From: CAYUCY01 sp964443525
Lineage (GTDB): Bacteria > Pseudomonadota > Alphaproteobacteria > Caedimonadales > Caedimonadaceae
Reading direction: 5' to 3'
Length of the DNA: 45,616 nt
Assembly: GCA_964443525.1 (NCBI GenBank)
Contig: CAYUCY010000005.1
Coordinates: 1-45,616, forward strand
Part shown: one piece after another, positions 16,391 through 25,167 of the stretch
Numbering within the stretch: the first letter of the stretch is position 1
Layout: each line of letters starts with the position of its first letter
Notes under the pieces: generated by a model
Database searches by the model: none
Told to the model about the DNA's origin: nothing
The model's input: only the letters and a program-made list of their open reading frames with translations
Translations under genes and position numbers: made by a program

Positions 16391-16713
16391 GAGAGGTTTC
16401 TCTTAGGATAAGTTCTCCCTAGGGTCGCCTCATGAAAAACAAAAAGACCTGCTTTCTCAATGCTTTGATACGGACAAACGCTCATCTCCGCAAAGGCGGG
16501 GTCCAGTCAACATCACTTGAAAGAAGCGATTTCCCTAGACTGCCGCTTTCGTGGCCATGGCTCGGTTGGGGTGTGGGAAGGATATTTCCTTTTTATAGGG
16601 TGAGCTTGAAAGCATCCCTTGGGAGTGACTTTCTAAAATTTTAGGCATATAGTTTAAGAAAAAGGAGGCTGGTTTAAAATGCATACCCTTATTTCTTTTG
16701 TCAGGTTTGAGGT
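16391..16713. other. Intergenic region with a degenerate palindromic element
   Basis: 323 nt without a convincing gene. It starts with a short hairpin right at the prfA stop (TAAGAGA/TCTCTTA, about 16388-16404) without a T-run. The dispersed repeat copy at 16465-16554 fills the centre, and the copper ATPase ribosome site closes it. A 70-codon frame at 16432-16644 reads through the repeat and lacks protein-like composition. Confidence 0.55.
16465..16554. repeat. Dispersed REP-like repeat, copy 2 with inverted arm
   Basis: The 27-nt core 16465-16491 matches 7048-7074 at 23 positions. The arm CCGCAAAGGCGGGGTCCAG (16489-16507) is imperfectly complementary to CTAGACTGCCGCTTTCGTGG (16535-16554), as in extragenic palindromes found in many copies in some genomes. 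The mismatches suggest decay. Confidence 0.5.
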
Positions 16714-18735
16714 ATGAATAAGAGCGGCTTCATGAAAAAGAACCACGCCTTCCACAGCCACCATTCGAATCACACGCTCCAAGACCATCACAAGCATATG
16801 ATTGCTGATTTTAAAAGACGCCTTTGGGTATGCCTTGCCCTGACAGCGCCAGTTCTTTTGGTGTCTCCAGATGTGCTTAATTTTTTGAGGATTCATTATG
16901 ATCTTTTGCATGAGGTGAGAGTTCTCTGGCCTCTTTCGACCTTTATTTACTTTTACGGAGGCATGCCTTTCATAAAAGGACTTGTAACGGAAGTCCGAGC
17001 ATTAAAGCCGGGAATGATGACACTTATCGGTTTGGCGCTGAGTACGGCCTATATTTATTCGACAGCTGTTGCCTTCGGTCTACCGGGGAAGCTCTTTTTT
17101 TGGGAACTGGTTACGCTGATCGACATTATGCTGCTCGGTCACTGGATCGAGATGAAATCCGTGATAGGAGCATCGGACGCGCTCGGATCCTTGCTTCAGC
17201 TCTTACCTTATGAAGCTCATCTTGTGAAAGATGGATATGACAAACCCGTTCATATAAGTCTTCTTAAGCCCGGAGACATCATCACTATTCGCCCGGGAGA
17301 AAAGGTCCCCGTGGATGGAGAAATCATCGAGGGACAATCGGATTTGAATGAGGCTTTCTTGACGGGGGAATCCAGGCTGATTTCCAAAAAAATCGGGGAT
17401 AGAGTCATTGCAGGATCGCTGAATGCGGATGGATCACTCACTGTCAAAGTCCTTAAGACGGGGGAGGAGACCTATCTTTCTCGCGTCATCGACCTTGTAA
17501 GACAAGCCCAAGCCTCTCGCTCGACGATTCAGGATCTTGCAAACAGAGCCGCAGGGTGGTTGACCTATAGTGCGATCGGCATCGGAGGAGGGGCCTTTGC
17601 CTTTTGGCTTTCACAGGGCCAAAGCCTCTCTTTTTCTCTCGAGCGTCTTGTCACAGTCATGATCATCACGTGCCCTCACGCTTTGGGGTTGGCTGTTCCT
17701 CTTGTCATCGCCGTTAGCAGCTCGATCGCAGCCCACAACGGATTCTTGATTCGCAATCGAAGCGCCTTTGAACGAGTACGTCAGCTTAAGAAAATTATTT
17801 TTGATAAAACGGGAACGTTGACAACAGGAACTTTTTCCGTGAATTCCATCCAAAGTTTTAGTTCTCTTTCAGAAGAGGAGATTTTAAAAATCGCGGCTTC
17901 CATCGAAATGCATTCGGAACATCTCCTTGCAAAAGCCATTGTGGAAGCTTCAAAGAAAAAAGGGCTCAAATTGTCGGCTGTTTTGTCCTTTCAGAACGAT
18001 CCGGGGCGAGGCGCTAGTGCCCTTCTTGATGAGAAAAAATATATTGTCGGACGATTGACGAAGGAGATGATCAAACGCTTACCAAAAGAAAAAACCAGAA
18101 CTCTTGAAGAGAGTAGAGGCGACAGTATCGTGGTCGTTTCCGAAGGGGCTGATGTGCTCGGTGTTATTTTGTTGAACGATCAGATTCGCTCATCGGCAGG
18201 TGAGGTCGTTGCCGGACTTAGGTCGCTCGGGATCGAATCGATCATGCTCACAGGGGATCGAAAGGACGTGGCTGAGCGTGTTGCAGCAAGCCTTGGGATC
18301 CGGGAGGTCTACGCCGAAGTTTTACCCGATCAGAAAGCGAGCATTGTTGAAGCTTTGAGAAAAAAGAGAGTTAAAGTGGCGATGGTTGGTGACGGCATCA
18401 ATGATGCGCCCGCTCTTCTCAAAGCGGATATCGGCATTGCGATTGGTGCGGGTGTGGATGTCGCCATTGAATCAGCTGACATTGTTCTGGTGAAAAGCGA
18501 TCCGATCAATGTTTTGGATATTCTTCGTCTTTCCCGCAAGACTTATCGAAAGATGATTGAAAACCTGATTCTTGCGACGGGCTATAACATTATTGCGATT
18601 CCGCTGGCGGCAGGGGCGGGTATTCCTTTCGGGATTATGCTTTCACCGGCTGTAGGTGCCGTCTTGATGACGCTCAGTACGATTTTAGTTGCATTTAATG
18701 CCTTGAGACTGCGACGTCAAAGCTCTAACGCGTAA
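16714..18735 (+). CDS. CopB-class copper P-type ATPase (P1B-3, CPH motif)
   Basis: A 673-residue heavy-metal P1B-type ATPase that pumps copper (or silver) out of the cytosol. Instead of a CxxC metal-binding domain it has a His-rich N-terminus (11 His within residues 11-28). The transmembrane metal site reads CPH (Cys320 in ITCPHALGLAVPL), which defines the P1B-3/CopB class, in contrast to the CPC of CopA. Catalytic motifs are the phosphorylated Asp364 in DKTGT, the TGES actuator loop, and GDGINDAPAL in the hinge. ATG 16714 follows TTGAGG. Its 3' end overlaps the oppositely oriented LD-carboxypeptidase by 11 nt. The multicopper oxidase and CopB at 28.9-31.3 kb probably belong to the same copper response, but are not adjacent. 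Confidence 0.92.
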   Translation: MNKSGFMKKNHAFHSHHSNHTLQDHHKHMIADFKRRLWVCLALTAPVLLVSPDVLNFLRIHYDLLHEVRVLWPLSTFIYFYGGMPFIKGLVTEVRALKPGMMTLIGLALSTAYIYSTAVAFGLPGKLFFWELVTLIDIMLLGHWIEMKSVIGASDALGSLLQLLPYEAHLVKDGYDKPVHISLLKPGDIITIRPGEKVPVDGEIIEGQSDLNEAFLTGESRLISKKIGDRVIAGSLNADGSLTVKVLKTGEETYLSRVIDLVRQAQASRSTIQDLANRAAGWLTYSAIGIGGGAFAFWLSQGQSLSFSLERLVTVMIITCPHALGLAVPLVIAVSSSIAAHNGFLIRNRSAFERVRQLKKIIFDKTGTLTTGTFSVNSIQSFSSLSEEEILKIAASIEMHSEHLLAKAIVEASKKKGLKLSAVLSFQNDPGRGASALLDEKKYIVGRLTKEMIKRLPKEKTRTLEESRGDSIVVVSEGADVLGVILLNDQIRSSAGEVVAGLRSLGIESIMLTGDRKDVAERVAASLGIREVYAEVLPDQKASIVEALRKKRVKVAMVGDGINDAPALLKADIGIAIGAGVDVAIESADIVLVKSDPINVLDILRLSRKTYRKMIENLILATGYNIIAIPLAAGAGIPFGIMLSPAVGAVLMTLSTILVAFNALRLRRQSSNA

Positions 18736-19624
18736 TTTGAGCTTTTACGCCGATCTGAAGAGGATAATTTTTGATACCATGTCCGATCACCTCTCCCTTA
18801 AAAACGGGGAAGTTTTGTTTTTGTGCAAACTCAAGAAGGGCTTGGTTGATTAAAATTCCCTCCCCCGTCTGTTCTTTTTGAAAACTGAACTGACCAAAGA
18901 CGACGGCATTTACGCTTTTAAAGATCTCTGCTTGGGTAAAGTGTTCCAAAAAATTGGAGATCCGATAGGCTCTCTCATCCACATCTTCAAAGAAAAGGAT
19001 CGATTTGTCGTATGACGGCTGCCAGAAGGTTCCAAGCGAATATTGAAGAACCGACAGGTTCCCGCCTCCCAAGGGACCCTCGACCTTCTTTGTCTTTTCA
19101 GCATAGGCGTTAAGCGGGATAAGATTCGGGAGCATTGTTTGCGTCCACCTTCCGAAGAGCAAATCCTCAATAGACGCCTTCGAGGTTTCATCGATTCTGT
19201 GTTCGACGATTTGAGCCAGCATAGGCCCGTGTATCGGCTTCCAGCCCCATTTTTGAGAGAAATAAGCGAGCAAGGCCGTCACGTCACTGAATCCTATCAA
19301 AAGTTTATTTTTATGTGAGGATCTTTCGGAAAGTGCAGGGAGAAGGCGGGTTGTTCCATAACCGCCGTAAAGCGCCCAGATTGCTTTAACCGACTCATCT
19401 TCGATGGCATTCAAGAGATCGTTGAGACGCTCCGAATCGGGCGCCGAATAGAGTGAATGTTCCCGGATAGTGCAAGGTTTATTCTTCAGACCTAGAGAAG
19501 ACAAATAATCCTGAGCCGGCCTTACACTCTTCGTATTTTTCAGCGATCCCGGTGCGAGGAGTGCTACCGTATCTCCCTTTTTAAGAGGGCTGTCTAATTG
19601 AAAGGACTGGGTTAACTTAAACAT
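18725..19624 (-). CDS. LD-carboxypeptidase (peptidase family S66)
   Basis: A 299-residue S66 serine peptidase. LD-carboxypeptidases cut the terminal D-Ala from tetrapeptide muropeptides during peptidoglycan recycling; some relatives (MccF) inactivate microcin C. The triad is readable: Ser113 in IGFSDVTAL, Glu213 in LFFEDVDE, and His282 in EVIGHGIKNYPL, with spacing close to the well-studied LdcA. KKGDTVALLAPGS opens the nucleophile-side subdomain. No signal peptide is seen, consistent with a cytosolic recycling enzyme. It reads toward the copper ATPase, overlapping it by 11 nt tail-to-tail. Confidence 0.92.
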   Translation of the reverse strand: MFKLTQSFQLDSPLKKGDTVALLAPGSLKNTKSVRPAQDYLSSLGLKNKPCTIREHSLYSAPDSERLNDLLNAIEDESVKAIWALYGGYGTTRLLPALSERSSHKNKLLIGFSDVTALLAYFSQKWGWKPIHGPMLAQIVEHRIDETSKASIEDLLFGRWTQTMLPNLIPLNAYAEKTKKVEGPLGGGNLSVLQYSLGTFWQPSYDKSILFFEDVDERAYRISNFLEHFTQAEIFKSVNAVVFGQFSFQKEQTGEGILINQALLEFAQKQNFPVFKGEVIGHGIKNYPLQIGVKAQITR

Positions 19625-19939
19625 GGAGTTTCAAGCAAAAGATTTATCTCTTTGAAATATATCATGAAATTATTGAAAACTCACTAAAAAGGTCGAAGGA
19701 GGCATTTGTCCAGCCTTTTATTAAAACTTGAGATATGAAGCGCTTTAAGTTAAGNNNNNNNNNNATTCAGGACCAGTTGTAACGCTTAGGTATTTAGAAA
19801 AATTTATGATGTCTTTTTCTAAATATGTTGCAAATGTGCACTAGATTATTCTAAGTGTGTGTGGTGGTGGAGCCCTGCGTTGACAGGCTCTTGCCGTTAA
19901 GATTAACTAGGAACTGTCCATTAATAAAAGGGGGAAGTT
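19625..19939. other. Intergenic region with a scaffold gap
   Basis: 315 nt containing 10 N at 19755-19764, an assembly gap whose true length is unknown, so a small gene may be missing. The left part is the leader of the leftward LD-carboxypeptidase; the right part is AT-rich and carries a promoter candidate for the small lipoprotein. No other feature was seen. Confidence 0.5.
19880..19908 (+). promoter_or_regulatory. Candidate promoter of the small lipoprotein
   Basis: A perfect TTGACA (19880-19885), a 17-nt spacer and a poor -10, TTAACT (19903-19908). The start codon is 31 nt further on. Support rests mainly on the -35 box. Confidence 0.35.
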
Positions 19940-20197
19940 ATGCAAAAGTATATGCTCATTGGTGTTTCAACATTAGTACTCGCAGGATGTCATTGTTTGA
20001 CACATCCCGATTCCAACTGGGATCGAAACTGTAAGCGCAACTTTTCGACAACGGAACGTGAGCTTGCCGCTTGCAAGGAAAAGGTTGAATCGAAAGACTA
20101 TTTTAACGATGCAGGAACGATCAACGTCGATCCTGAAAATACCCAGAGAACCGATTATGAGTACGTTGGAAAGCGCCGTGCAACCGACGACAGATAA
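19940..20197 (+). CDS. Small lipoprotein, unknown
   Basis: An 85-residue predicted lipoprotein. Signal peptide residues 1-16 end in the lipobox LAGC (Cys17 would be lipidated). The short mature part is hydrophilic, with three more cysteines (Cys19, Cys31, Cys45) and a charged C-terminus ending YVGKRRATDDR. The ribosome site GGGGGAAG directly precedes ATG 19940, and a clean intrinsic terminator follows at 20225, so it is a monocistronic gene. I do not recognise a family. The absence of Asp right after the lipid-modified Cys suggests outer-membrane sorting, by the E. coli rule. Confidence 0.7.
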   Translation: MQKYMLIGVSTLVLAGCHCLTHPDSNWDRNCKRNFSTTERELAACKEKVESKDYFNDAGTINVDPENTQRTDYEYVGKRRATDDR

Positions 20198-20224
20198 TCC
20201 CTTCTTGATTTAGAGACACTCTAT

Positions 20225-20253
20225 AAAAAAGGCCCTTTAAAAGGGCCTTTTTT
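20225..20253. terminator. Bidirectional intrinsic terminator
   Basis: GGCCCTT-TAA-AAGGGCC (20231-20247), a perfect 7-bp GC-rich stem, flanked by AAAAAA before and TTTTTT after. It can end transcription of the lipoprotein from the left and of the acnA-DUF1003 unit from the right. Confidence 0.92.
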
Positions 20254-20335
20254 ATGGAAGAATTTCTTTAAAAGGAAGGAAAGGCTCTTGAGAGACGAGA
20301 CCAATGGATCGATCCACCCCACGCAACGTGTAGCT

Positions 20336-21028
20336 TTACGGTTTTTCAGAAAGTTTATTTGAGATTTCTTCGATATGTATTTGGTGCTTGAGAAGGTTTT
20401 TTGTAATCAGATCGAGCTTTGAGTTGATGTATCTTACTTCCATCTCTGATTTCAGGTTAATTTTATAGTCCAATTCGGCCTGACGACGATCGCGGTCGGC
20501 AGCTCGGTTTTGGCTCATCAGAATGACGGGCGCCTGTATCGCTGCAAGACAAGAAAGAATCAAGTTCAGAAGGATGTAGGGATAGGGATCAAATGGATTA
20601 CTCAGGATAAAGGTTGCATTGATGAGCATCCACGCAAAAAGAACAAGCAAAAACATGGCTATAAAAAACCAGCTGCCTGCGAAGGCTGTGATTTTATCGG
20701 CCAGACGCTGTCCCAGGGTGAGTTCCTTTCCCAACACTCGGTAGGATTCACTTGAAAGAAAGGATCGATCCCTGAATTTTTTTAAAACCGCATGCTCAAG
20801 ATGGCTGAGCTCCCCGAGTTCCTCTGCAAATAGAGATTCGATTAATTTGTTTTGTGTTTTTTTGATGTCTTCAAAACAAACGTAGCCCCCGGCACATTGG
20901 GACTCGACTTCTTTTTCAATCAACCTTTTTAAAGGAGTTGTCAAAAGATCAAAGGGGGTTAGGTAAAGTGGCTCAAAAGGTTGTTGGCAAAGACAACAAA
21001 TCTTGCGTTCCTTTCGAGCCATTCCCAT
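20336..21028 (-). CDS. DUF1003 membrane protein
   Basis: A 230-residue protein. The C-terminal two thirds match DUF1003: LADKITAFAGSWFFI, FDPYPYILLNLILSCLAAIQ, QAPVILMSQNR and then a charged helix with AELDYKINLKSE. Two membrane segments lie at about residues 115-135 and 150-170. The cytosolic N-terminus begins with a cysteine cluster (CCLCQQPFEP, with another Cys pair near 43 and 50) that could bind a metal; this extension is not part of the core domain. The start lies only 4 nt after the acnA stop, so the two are very likely one operon. The function of the family is unknown. Confidence 0.85.
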   Translation of the reverse strand: MGMARKERKICCLCQQPFEPLYLTPFDLLTTPLKRLIEKEVESQCAGGYVCFEDIKKTQNKLIESLFAEELGELSHLEHAVLKKFRDRSFLSSESYRVLGKELTLGQRLADKITAFAGSWFFIAMFLLVLFAWMLINATFILSNPFDPYPYILLNLILSCLAAIQAPVILMSQNRAADRDRRQAELDYKINLKSEMEVRYINSKLDLITKNLLKHQIHIEEISNKLSEKP

Positions 21029-21032
21029 ATCC

Positions 21033-23723
21033 TTAAGCCGCTTTCAAAATGTTGCGGAGAACATAGTGTAAAATGCCGCCGTTGTTGAAGTATTCAACTT
21101 CATCAAGCGTATCAATGCGACATTTAAGCGGAATGCTTTCCTTCGTTCCGTCGAGGCGGGTAATCGTGCATTGAAAGGTCATTTTCGGTTTCAGATCACC
21201 CTCAAATCCTTCGATATCAAACAGCTCGGTTCCGTTCAATTTGAGGGTGATCCGATCAATGCCTTTTGTAAACTCTAAAGGCAACACCCCCATACCGACC
21301 AGATTCGATCGGTGGATGCGCTCGAAGCTTTCTGCAATCACGGCTTTAACGCCGAGCAGACGCGTACCTTTTGCGGCCCAGTCTCGGCTGGATCCTGTTC
21401 CGTATTCACGACCCGCAATGATGACAAGAGGTGTACCTTCTCCTTTGTATTTCATGGCCGCATCGTAAATGGACATTTCTCTGCCATCGGGCATATGCCT
21501 TGTCATCCCGCCCGTTGTCTCCGACGCCATTTCATTTCTGAGCCTGATGTTGGCAAAGGTGCCTCGCATCATAACTTCATGATTCCCGCGTCGAGATCCG
21601 TAAGAGTTAAAGTCTATGACATCAACGTGATTATTCATAAGATAGCTTCCTGCGGGACTGTCTTTCTTGATGGAGCCGGCAGGTGAAATATGATCCGTTG
21701 TAATACTATCGCCTAGAATTGCAAGCGGTCTTGCGCCTTTGAGGGGTTTTCTTGCTTGGGAAGAAGGTGATATTCCCTCGAAGAAGGGAGGGTTCTTGAC
21801 GTAAGTGCTGTCCTTTTGCCAGGCATAAGTCAAACCTGATTTGTCTCCGGCCAAGGATTGCCAGTATTCGTCACCTTTGAAGACTTCCGCATATCGACTT
21901 CTGAACATCTCCGGGGTAACACAACTTTCAATCGTTCGGCGAATTTCTTGGTTGCTGGGCCAGACATCTTTGAGGTAGACGGGATTTCCGCCTTTGCCAG
22001 TTCCGAGGGGATCTTTCATTATATCAATTCTCATAGAGCCGGCTAGTGCATAAGCAACTACCAACATGGGGCTGGCAAGGTAACTTAACTTAACTTGAGG
22101 GTGGATACGTCCCTCAAAGTTTCTGTTGCCGGAAAGAACGCTTGCTACAGCCATGTCATGATTTTCAATTGCTTGTGCGATCTCGGGCAAGAGAGGACCA
22201 GAGTTCCCGATACACGTCGTGCAGCCATATCCCACGAGATTAAACCCGAGTGCATCCAAGTCTTTTTGGAGTCCTGCCTTTGCCAAATAATCGGTTACGA
22301 CTTGAGAGCCCGGAGCAAGAGATGTTTTAACCCATGGCTTGACCTCAAGTCCAAGCTCATTGGCTCGCTTTGCGATCAAGCCTGCGCCAATCATAACGCT
22401 GGGGTTAGAGGTGTTGGTACAACTTGTGATGGCTGCAATAATAACGTGGCCGTTTTCAAGATTGAAAGAGGTACCGTTCAGAGTGACGGGCACTTTCAAA
22501 TCAAGTTTTCCTTTTTCATGGAGAATCGACTTTTGAGCGGAATCAGCGGCTCCTGATAATAAAACTTTATCTTGTGGGCGTTTAGGACCGGCAATGGTGG
22601 GTTGGAGATCTCCCAAATCCAAATGAAGAGTTTCAGTATAGACAAGATCTTTCATGCCGTCGAATCTCCAGAGACCTTGCTCTTTTGCATACGCCTCAAC
22701 GAGGGCAATTCTCTCCGAATCCCGTCCCGTCAAGGAGAGATAGCGGAGCGTCTCTTGATCGATCGGGAAAAAGCCGCAGGTGGCACCATATTCCGGAGCC
22801 ATATTGGAAATTGTAGCTCGATCCGCAAGCGAGAGAGAGCCGAGACCATCTCCGTAGAATTCAACAAACTTTCCGACGACGCCCTGGAGCCTTAACATCT
22901 GAGTGATAGTCAAAACAAGATCTGTGGCTGTTGCCCCTTCGGGGAGTTTTCCCGAGAGCTTAAAGCCGATGACTTCTGGAATGACCATAGAGATGGGCTG
23001 ACCGAGCATGGCTGCTTCCGCCTCGATTCCTCCCACACCCCATCCGAGAATGGCGAGACCGTTGATCATCGTCGTGTGGCTATCGGTTCCAACCAGGGTA
23101 TCAGGGTAGGCGTATGTTTTTCCTCCTTCTTCGGAACTCCAAATTGTCTGACCCAAATACTCAAGATTTACCTGATGACAGATTCCCGTTCCGGGGGGTA
23201 CAACCCGGAAGTTATTAAAGGCGGTTTGCCCCCATCTGAGAAATGCATAACGCTCCCGATTCCGTTCATATTCTTTTTCTACGTTGATTTTAAAGGCCGA
23301 AGGTTTGGCATATTCATCCACCATAACCGAGTGATCGATGATCAGATCAACGGGAGCAAGAGGATTAATAGACTTCGCATCGCCGCCTAAGGCTGTGACG
23401 GCCTCTCGCATGGCTGCCAGATCCACAACGGCGGGAACACCCGTAAAATCCTGCATAAGAACACGTGCCGGTTGGAAAGCGATTTCTCTGTCCGATTTGC
23501 GAGCTTTAACCCAGTCTGCCATGGCTTGAATATCATCGACTTTTACCGTACGTGCATTTTCAAAGCGCAGTAGATTTTCAAGGAGAATTTTTAAGGTGAA
23601 GGGGAGATGCTCGAGGTCTTTATATTTCTCTTGAGCTTTTTTAAGACTGAAGTATTCATAGGATTTGGATCCAACATTAAGAGTTTGTCTCGTTTTTAAA
23701 GTATCAATTCCAATACGTGACAC
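21033..23723 (-). CDS. acnA: Aconitate hydratase A
   Basis: An 896-residue aconitase that isomerises citrate to isocitrate in the TCA cycle. [4Fe-4S] ligands are seen in ITSCTNTSNPSV and in YGCTTCIGNSGPL. Substrate and active-site motifs include VGTDSHTTMINGLAILGWG, LSGNRNFEGRIHP, LGDSITTDHISPAG, NSYGSRRGNHEVMMRGTFAN and GREYGTGSSRDWAAKG. Length is normal for AcnA. The start is GTG (23721-23723) with GAGGGAG 8 nt upstream. It leads an operon with the DUF1003 gene and is divergent from the hibernation factor. Confidence 0.97.
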   Translation of the reverse strand: MSRIGIDTLKTRQTLNVGSKSYEYFSLKKAQEKYKDLEHLPFTLKILLENLLRFENARTVKVDDIQAMADWVKARKSDREIAFQPARVLMQDFTGVPAVVDLAAMREAVTALGGDAKSINPLAPVDLIIDHSVMVDEYAKPSAFKINVEKEYERNRERYAFLRWGQTAFNNFRVVPPGTGICHQVNLEYLGQTIWSSEEGGKTYAYPDTLVGTDSHTTMINGLAILGWGVGGIEAEAAMLGQPISMVIPEVIGFKLSGKLPEGATATDLVLTITQMLRLQGVVGKFVEFYGDGLGSLSLADRATISNMAPEYGATCGFFPIDQETLRYLSLTGRDSERIALVEAYAKEQGLWRFDGMKDLVYTETLHLDLGDLQPTIAGPKRPQDKVLLSGAADSAQKSILHEKGKLDLKVPVTLNGTSFNLENGHVIIAAITSCTNTSNPSVMIGAGLIAKRANELGLEVKPWVKTSLAPGSQVVTDYLAKAGLQKDLDALGFNLVGYGCTTCIGNSGPLLPEIAQAIENHDMAVASVLSGNRNFEGRIHPQVKLSYLASPMLVVAYALAGSMRIDIMKDPLGTGKGGNPVYLKDVWPSNQEIRRTIESCVTPEMFRSRYAEVFKGDEYWQSLAGDKSGLTYAWQKDSTYVKNPPFFEGISPSSQARKPLKGARPLAILGDSITTDHISPAGSIKKDSPAGSYLMNNHVDVIDFNSYGSRRGNHEVMMRGTFANIRLRNEMASETTGGMTRHMPDGREMSIYDAAMKYKGEGTPLVIIAGREYGTGSSRDWAAKGTRLLGVKAVIAESFERIHRSNLVGMGVLPLEFTKGIDRITLKLNGTELFDIEGFEGDLKPKMTFQCTITRLDGTKESIPLKCRIDTLDEVEYFNNGGILHYVLRNILKAA

Positions 23724-23749
23724 GGCGTATACTCCCTCGTTTTTAATTT

Positions 23750-23777
23750 TTTACAAATTTTACCATATTTATATAAT
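23750..23777 (+). promoter_or_regulatory. Promoter of the hibernation factor gene
   Basis: TTTACA (23750-23755), a 16-nt spacer and a consensus TATAAT (23772-23777) on the + strand. It would give an untranslated leader of about 150 nt before the ATG at 23936. A second, weaker candidate is TGGCAA (23861) with TATAAA (23884-23889), nearer the gene. Confidence 0.5.
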
Positions 23778-23935
23778 CTTGGATAGGGCAATTCCCAGGT
23801 TGCCTAGGGAGAGGAGAGGGACGCGAAGGCGGCACTATTCATCCCTTCTTAATCTTTTTATGGCAAGATTCTCAAAGATAGCTTATAAATATGCTAAGAG
23901 AAAAATCACTTAATTAACGATAGAGGAGGGTCTGT

Positions 23936-24517
23936 ATGAACTTAATAAATTTAAGCGGTAAAGGGGTAGAGGTTTCAGAAGCGTTTAGAGCTCACGTGGA
24001 ACAAAGCCTGAAAGAACTTTTTGACAGACATCAGATGGATCCTCTCGAATCAGCCGTGGTGATTCATAAAGAACGGTTTCAATTTGTTTGTGACATTACC
24101 TCCCATCTCAGCAAAAGAATCGTCTTGAGGTCCCAAGGGTATGGAACGGACGGTTATACAAGTTTTGACGATTCCCTTGTAACACTCACCAACCGTCTGC
24201 GTCGCCATAAAAAGCGACTTCAAGATCATCAGAAACACCATGATATTCATTTGCCGCTTGAAGTTGCCTCCACTTATGTTTTGGAGAGCTCGGAAGAGGT
24301 GAATGGATCGGAGGAAAAAGAGGGAGCTCCTGCCATCATCGCGGAAACCCAAACCGAGATACCTTCTCTTTCCGTTGCGGATGCCGTGATGCATCTGGAT
24401 TTAAGCAATGAAAACGCTTTTGTGTTCAGAAACACGAAGAGCGGTGATTTAAGCTTTCTTTATCGCCGTCCCGATGGGAATATCGGGTGGATCGACTTGA
24501 ACAGTTTAAAATCTTAA
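23936..24517 (+). CDS. hpf: Ribosome hibernation-promoting factor, long form
   Basis: A 193-residue protein. The N-terminal domain (about 1-100) is the ribosome-binding HPF/YfiA domain that occupies the mRNA/tRNA channel (GKGVEVSEAFRAHVEQSLKE, FDDSLVTLTNRLRRHKKRL). After an acidic linker, a C-terminal domain (about 145-193) matches the long-HPF dimerisation module (DLSNENAFVFRNTKSGDLSF, LYRRPDGNIGWID). Long HPFs form 100S ribosome dimers in stationary phase. The ribosome site AGAGGAGGG precedes ATG 23936. In many alphaproteobacteria hpf lies between rpoN and ptsN; here neither is next to it. Confidence 0.9.
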   Translation: MNLINLSGKGVEVSEAFRAHVEQSLKELFDRHQMDPLESAVVIHKERFQFVCDITSHLSKRIVLRSQGYGTDGYTSFDDSLVTLTNRLRRHKKRLQDHQKHHDIHLPLEVASTYVLESSEEVNGSEEKEGAPAIIAETQTEIPSLSVADAVMHLDLSNENAFVFRNTKSGDLSFLYRRPDGNIGWIDLNSLKS

Positions 24518-24664
24518 GAGAAAAATGAAGGCCGCATCGTCATGGCTTTTAAAAAGTCGGTAACTTGATTGAGAGATAAGGGAACGCGGATCCTATCAGG
24601 GCTAAAGGCACAGGCCTTAACAAAAAGCCGGATATATGACTGCAGTCTAGACACTGTTAGCTAA

Positions 24665-25018
24665 TTAATAATTTATTCCTCTTTGTGGTAGAGGCGGCAT
24701 TGCTAATATCTGCTTTAGCTGCTCACGTGCTTTTGCTATCCGAGCTAGTCCCCTTGCCTGCTCTAGCTGCTTGCACGCGTTCAATAGACGTATCCTTTCA
24801 GCCATCTCTGGTGCCATGATTCCTGTATTCTGACCCCCTTTTATAGCCGACAAGGTCTCTTCATGAAGATCTCGCGGTATTTCCGGGCGGTCTTTATTTA
24901 CGGGCGTCGACAACTTTTTTCCATCTGGTGAAGCCACACTTGCAGAAAGATTTCCTACATCGCTTGCAAGAAAAGCACCCAAGACAAAGCTTGAGAGCAG
25001 AATTTTAGATACCTTCAT
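24665..25018 (-). CDS. Small exported helical protein, unknown
   Basis: 117 residues from ATG 25016-25018, which has a strong AAAGGAGG 8 nt upstream; the frame is also open to 25051 without a ribosome site. The signal peptide is clear (KILLSSFVLGAFLASDVGNL, then SAS-VAS). The mature part is basic and probably helical at the end (AERIRLLNACKQLEQARGL, then ARIAKAREQLKQIL), finishing with MPPLPQRGINY. No family is recognised. It lies next to a decayed Tn3 transposase and near a secreted lipase, so it may belong to accessory, host-directed DNA; that is inference. Confidence 0.65.
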   Translation of the reverse strand: MKVSKILLSSFVLGAFLASDVGNLSASVASPDGKKLSTPVNKDRPEIPRDLHEETLSAIKGGQNTGIMAPEMAERIRLLNACKQLEQARGLARIAKAREQLKQILAMPPLPQRGINY

Positions 25019-25167
25019 TTTTATCCTCCTTTTGCTGTCAACGATGCACACAAAGCACTCACTTTCTATCTTATGACAAGAGACTTAAAAAAGTGTTAAG
25101 GATGGATTTGAGGGAGAGGATCTCTACGTTTCCTCTTGTTCCATATATTTTAGTTTGCGTACAACCC

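Noticed and set aside
16432..16644. 70-codon open frame after prfA
   Set aside because: It runs through the degenerate palindromic repeat, has no ribosome site and no protein-like pattern.
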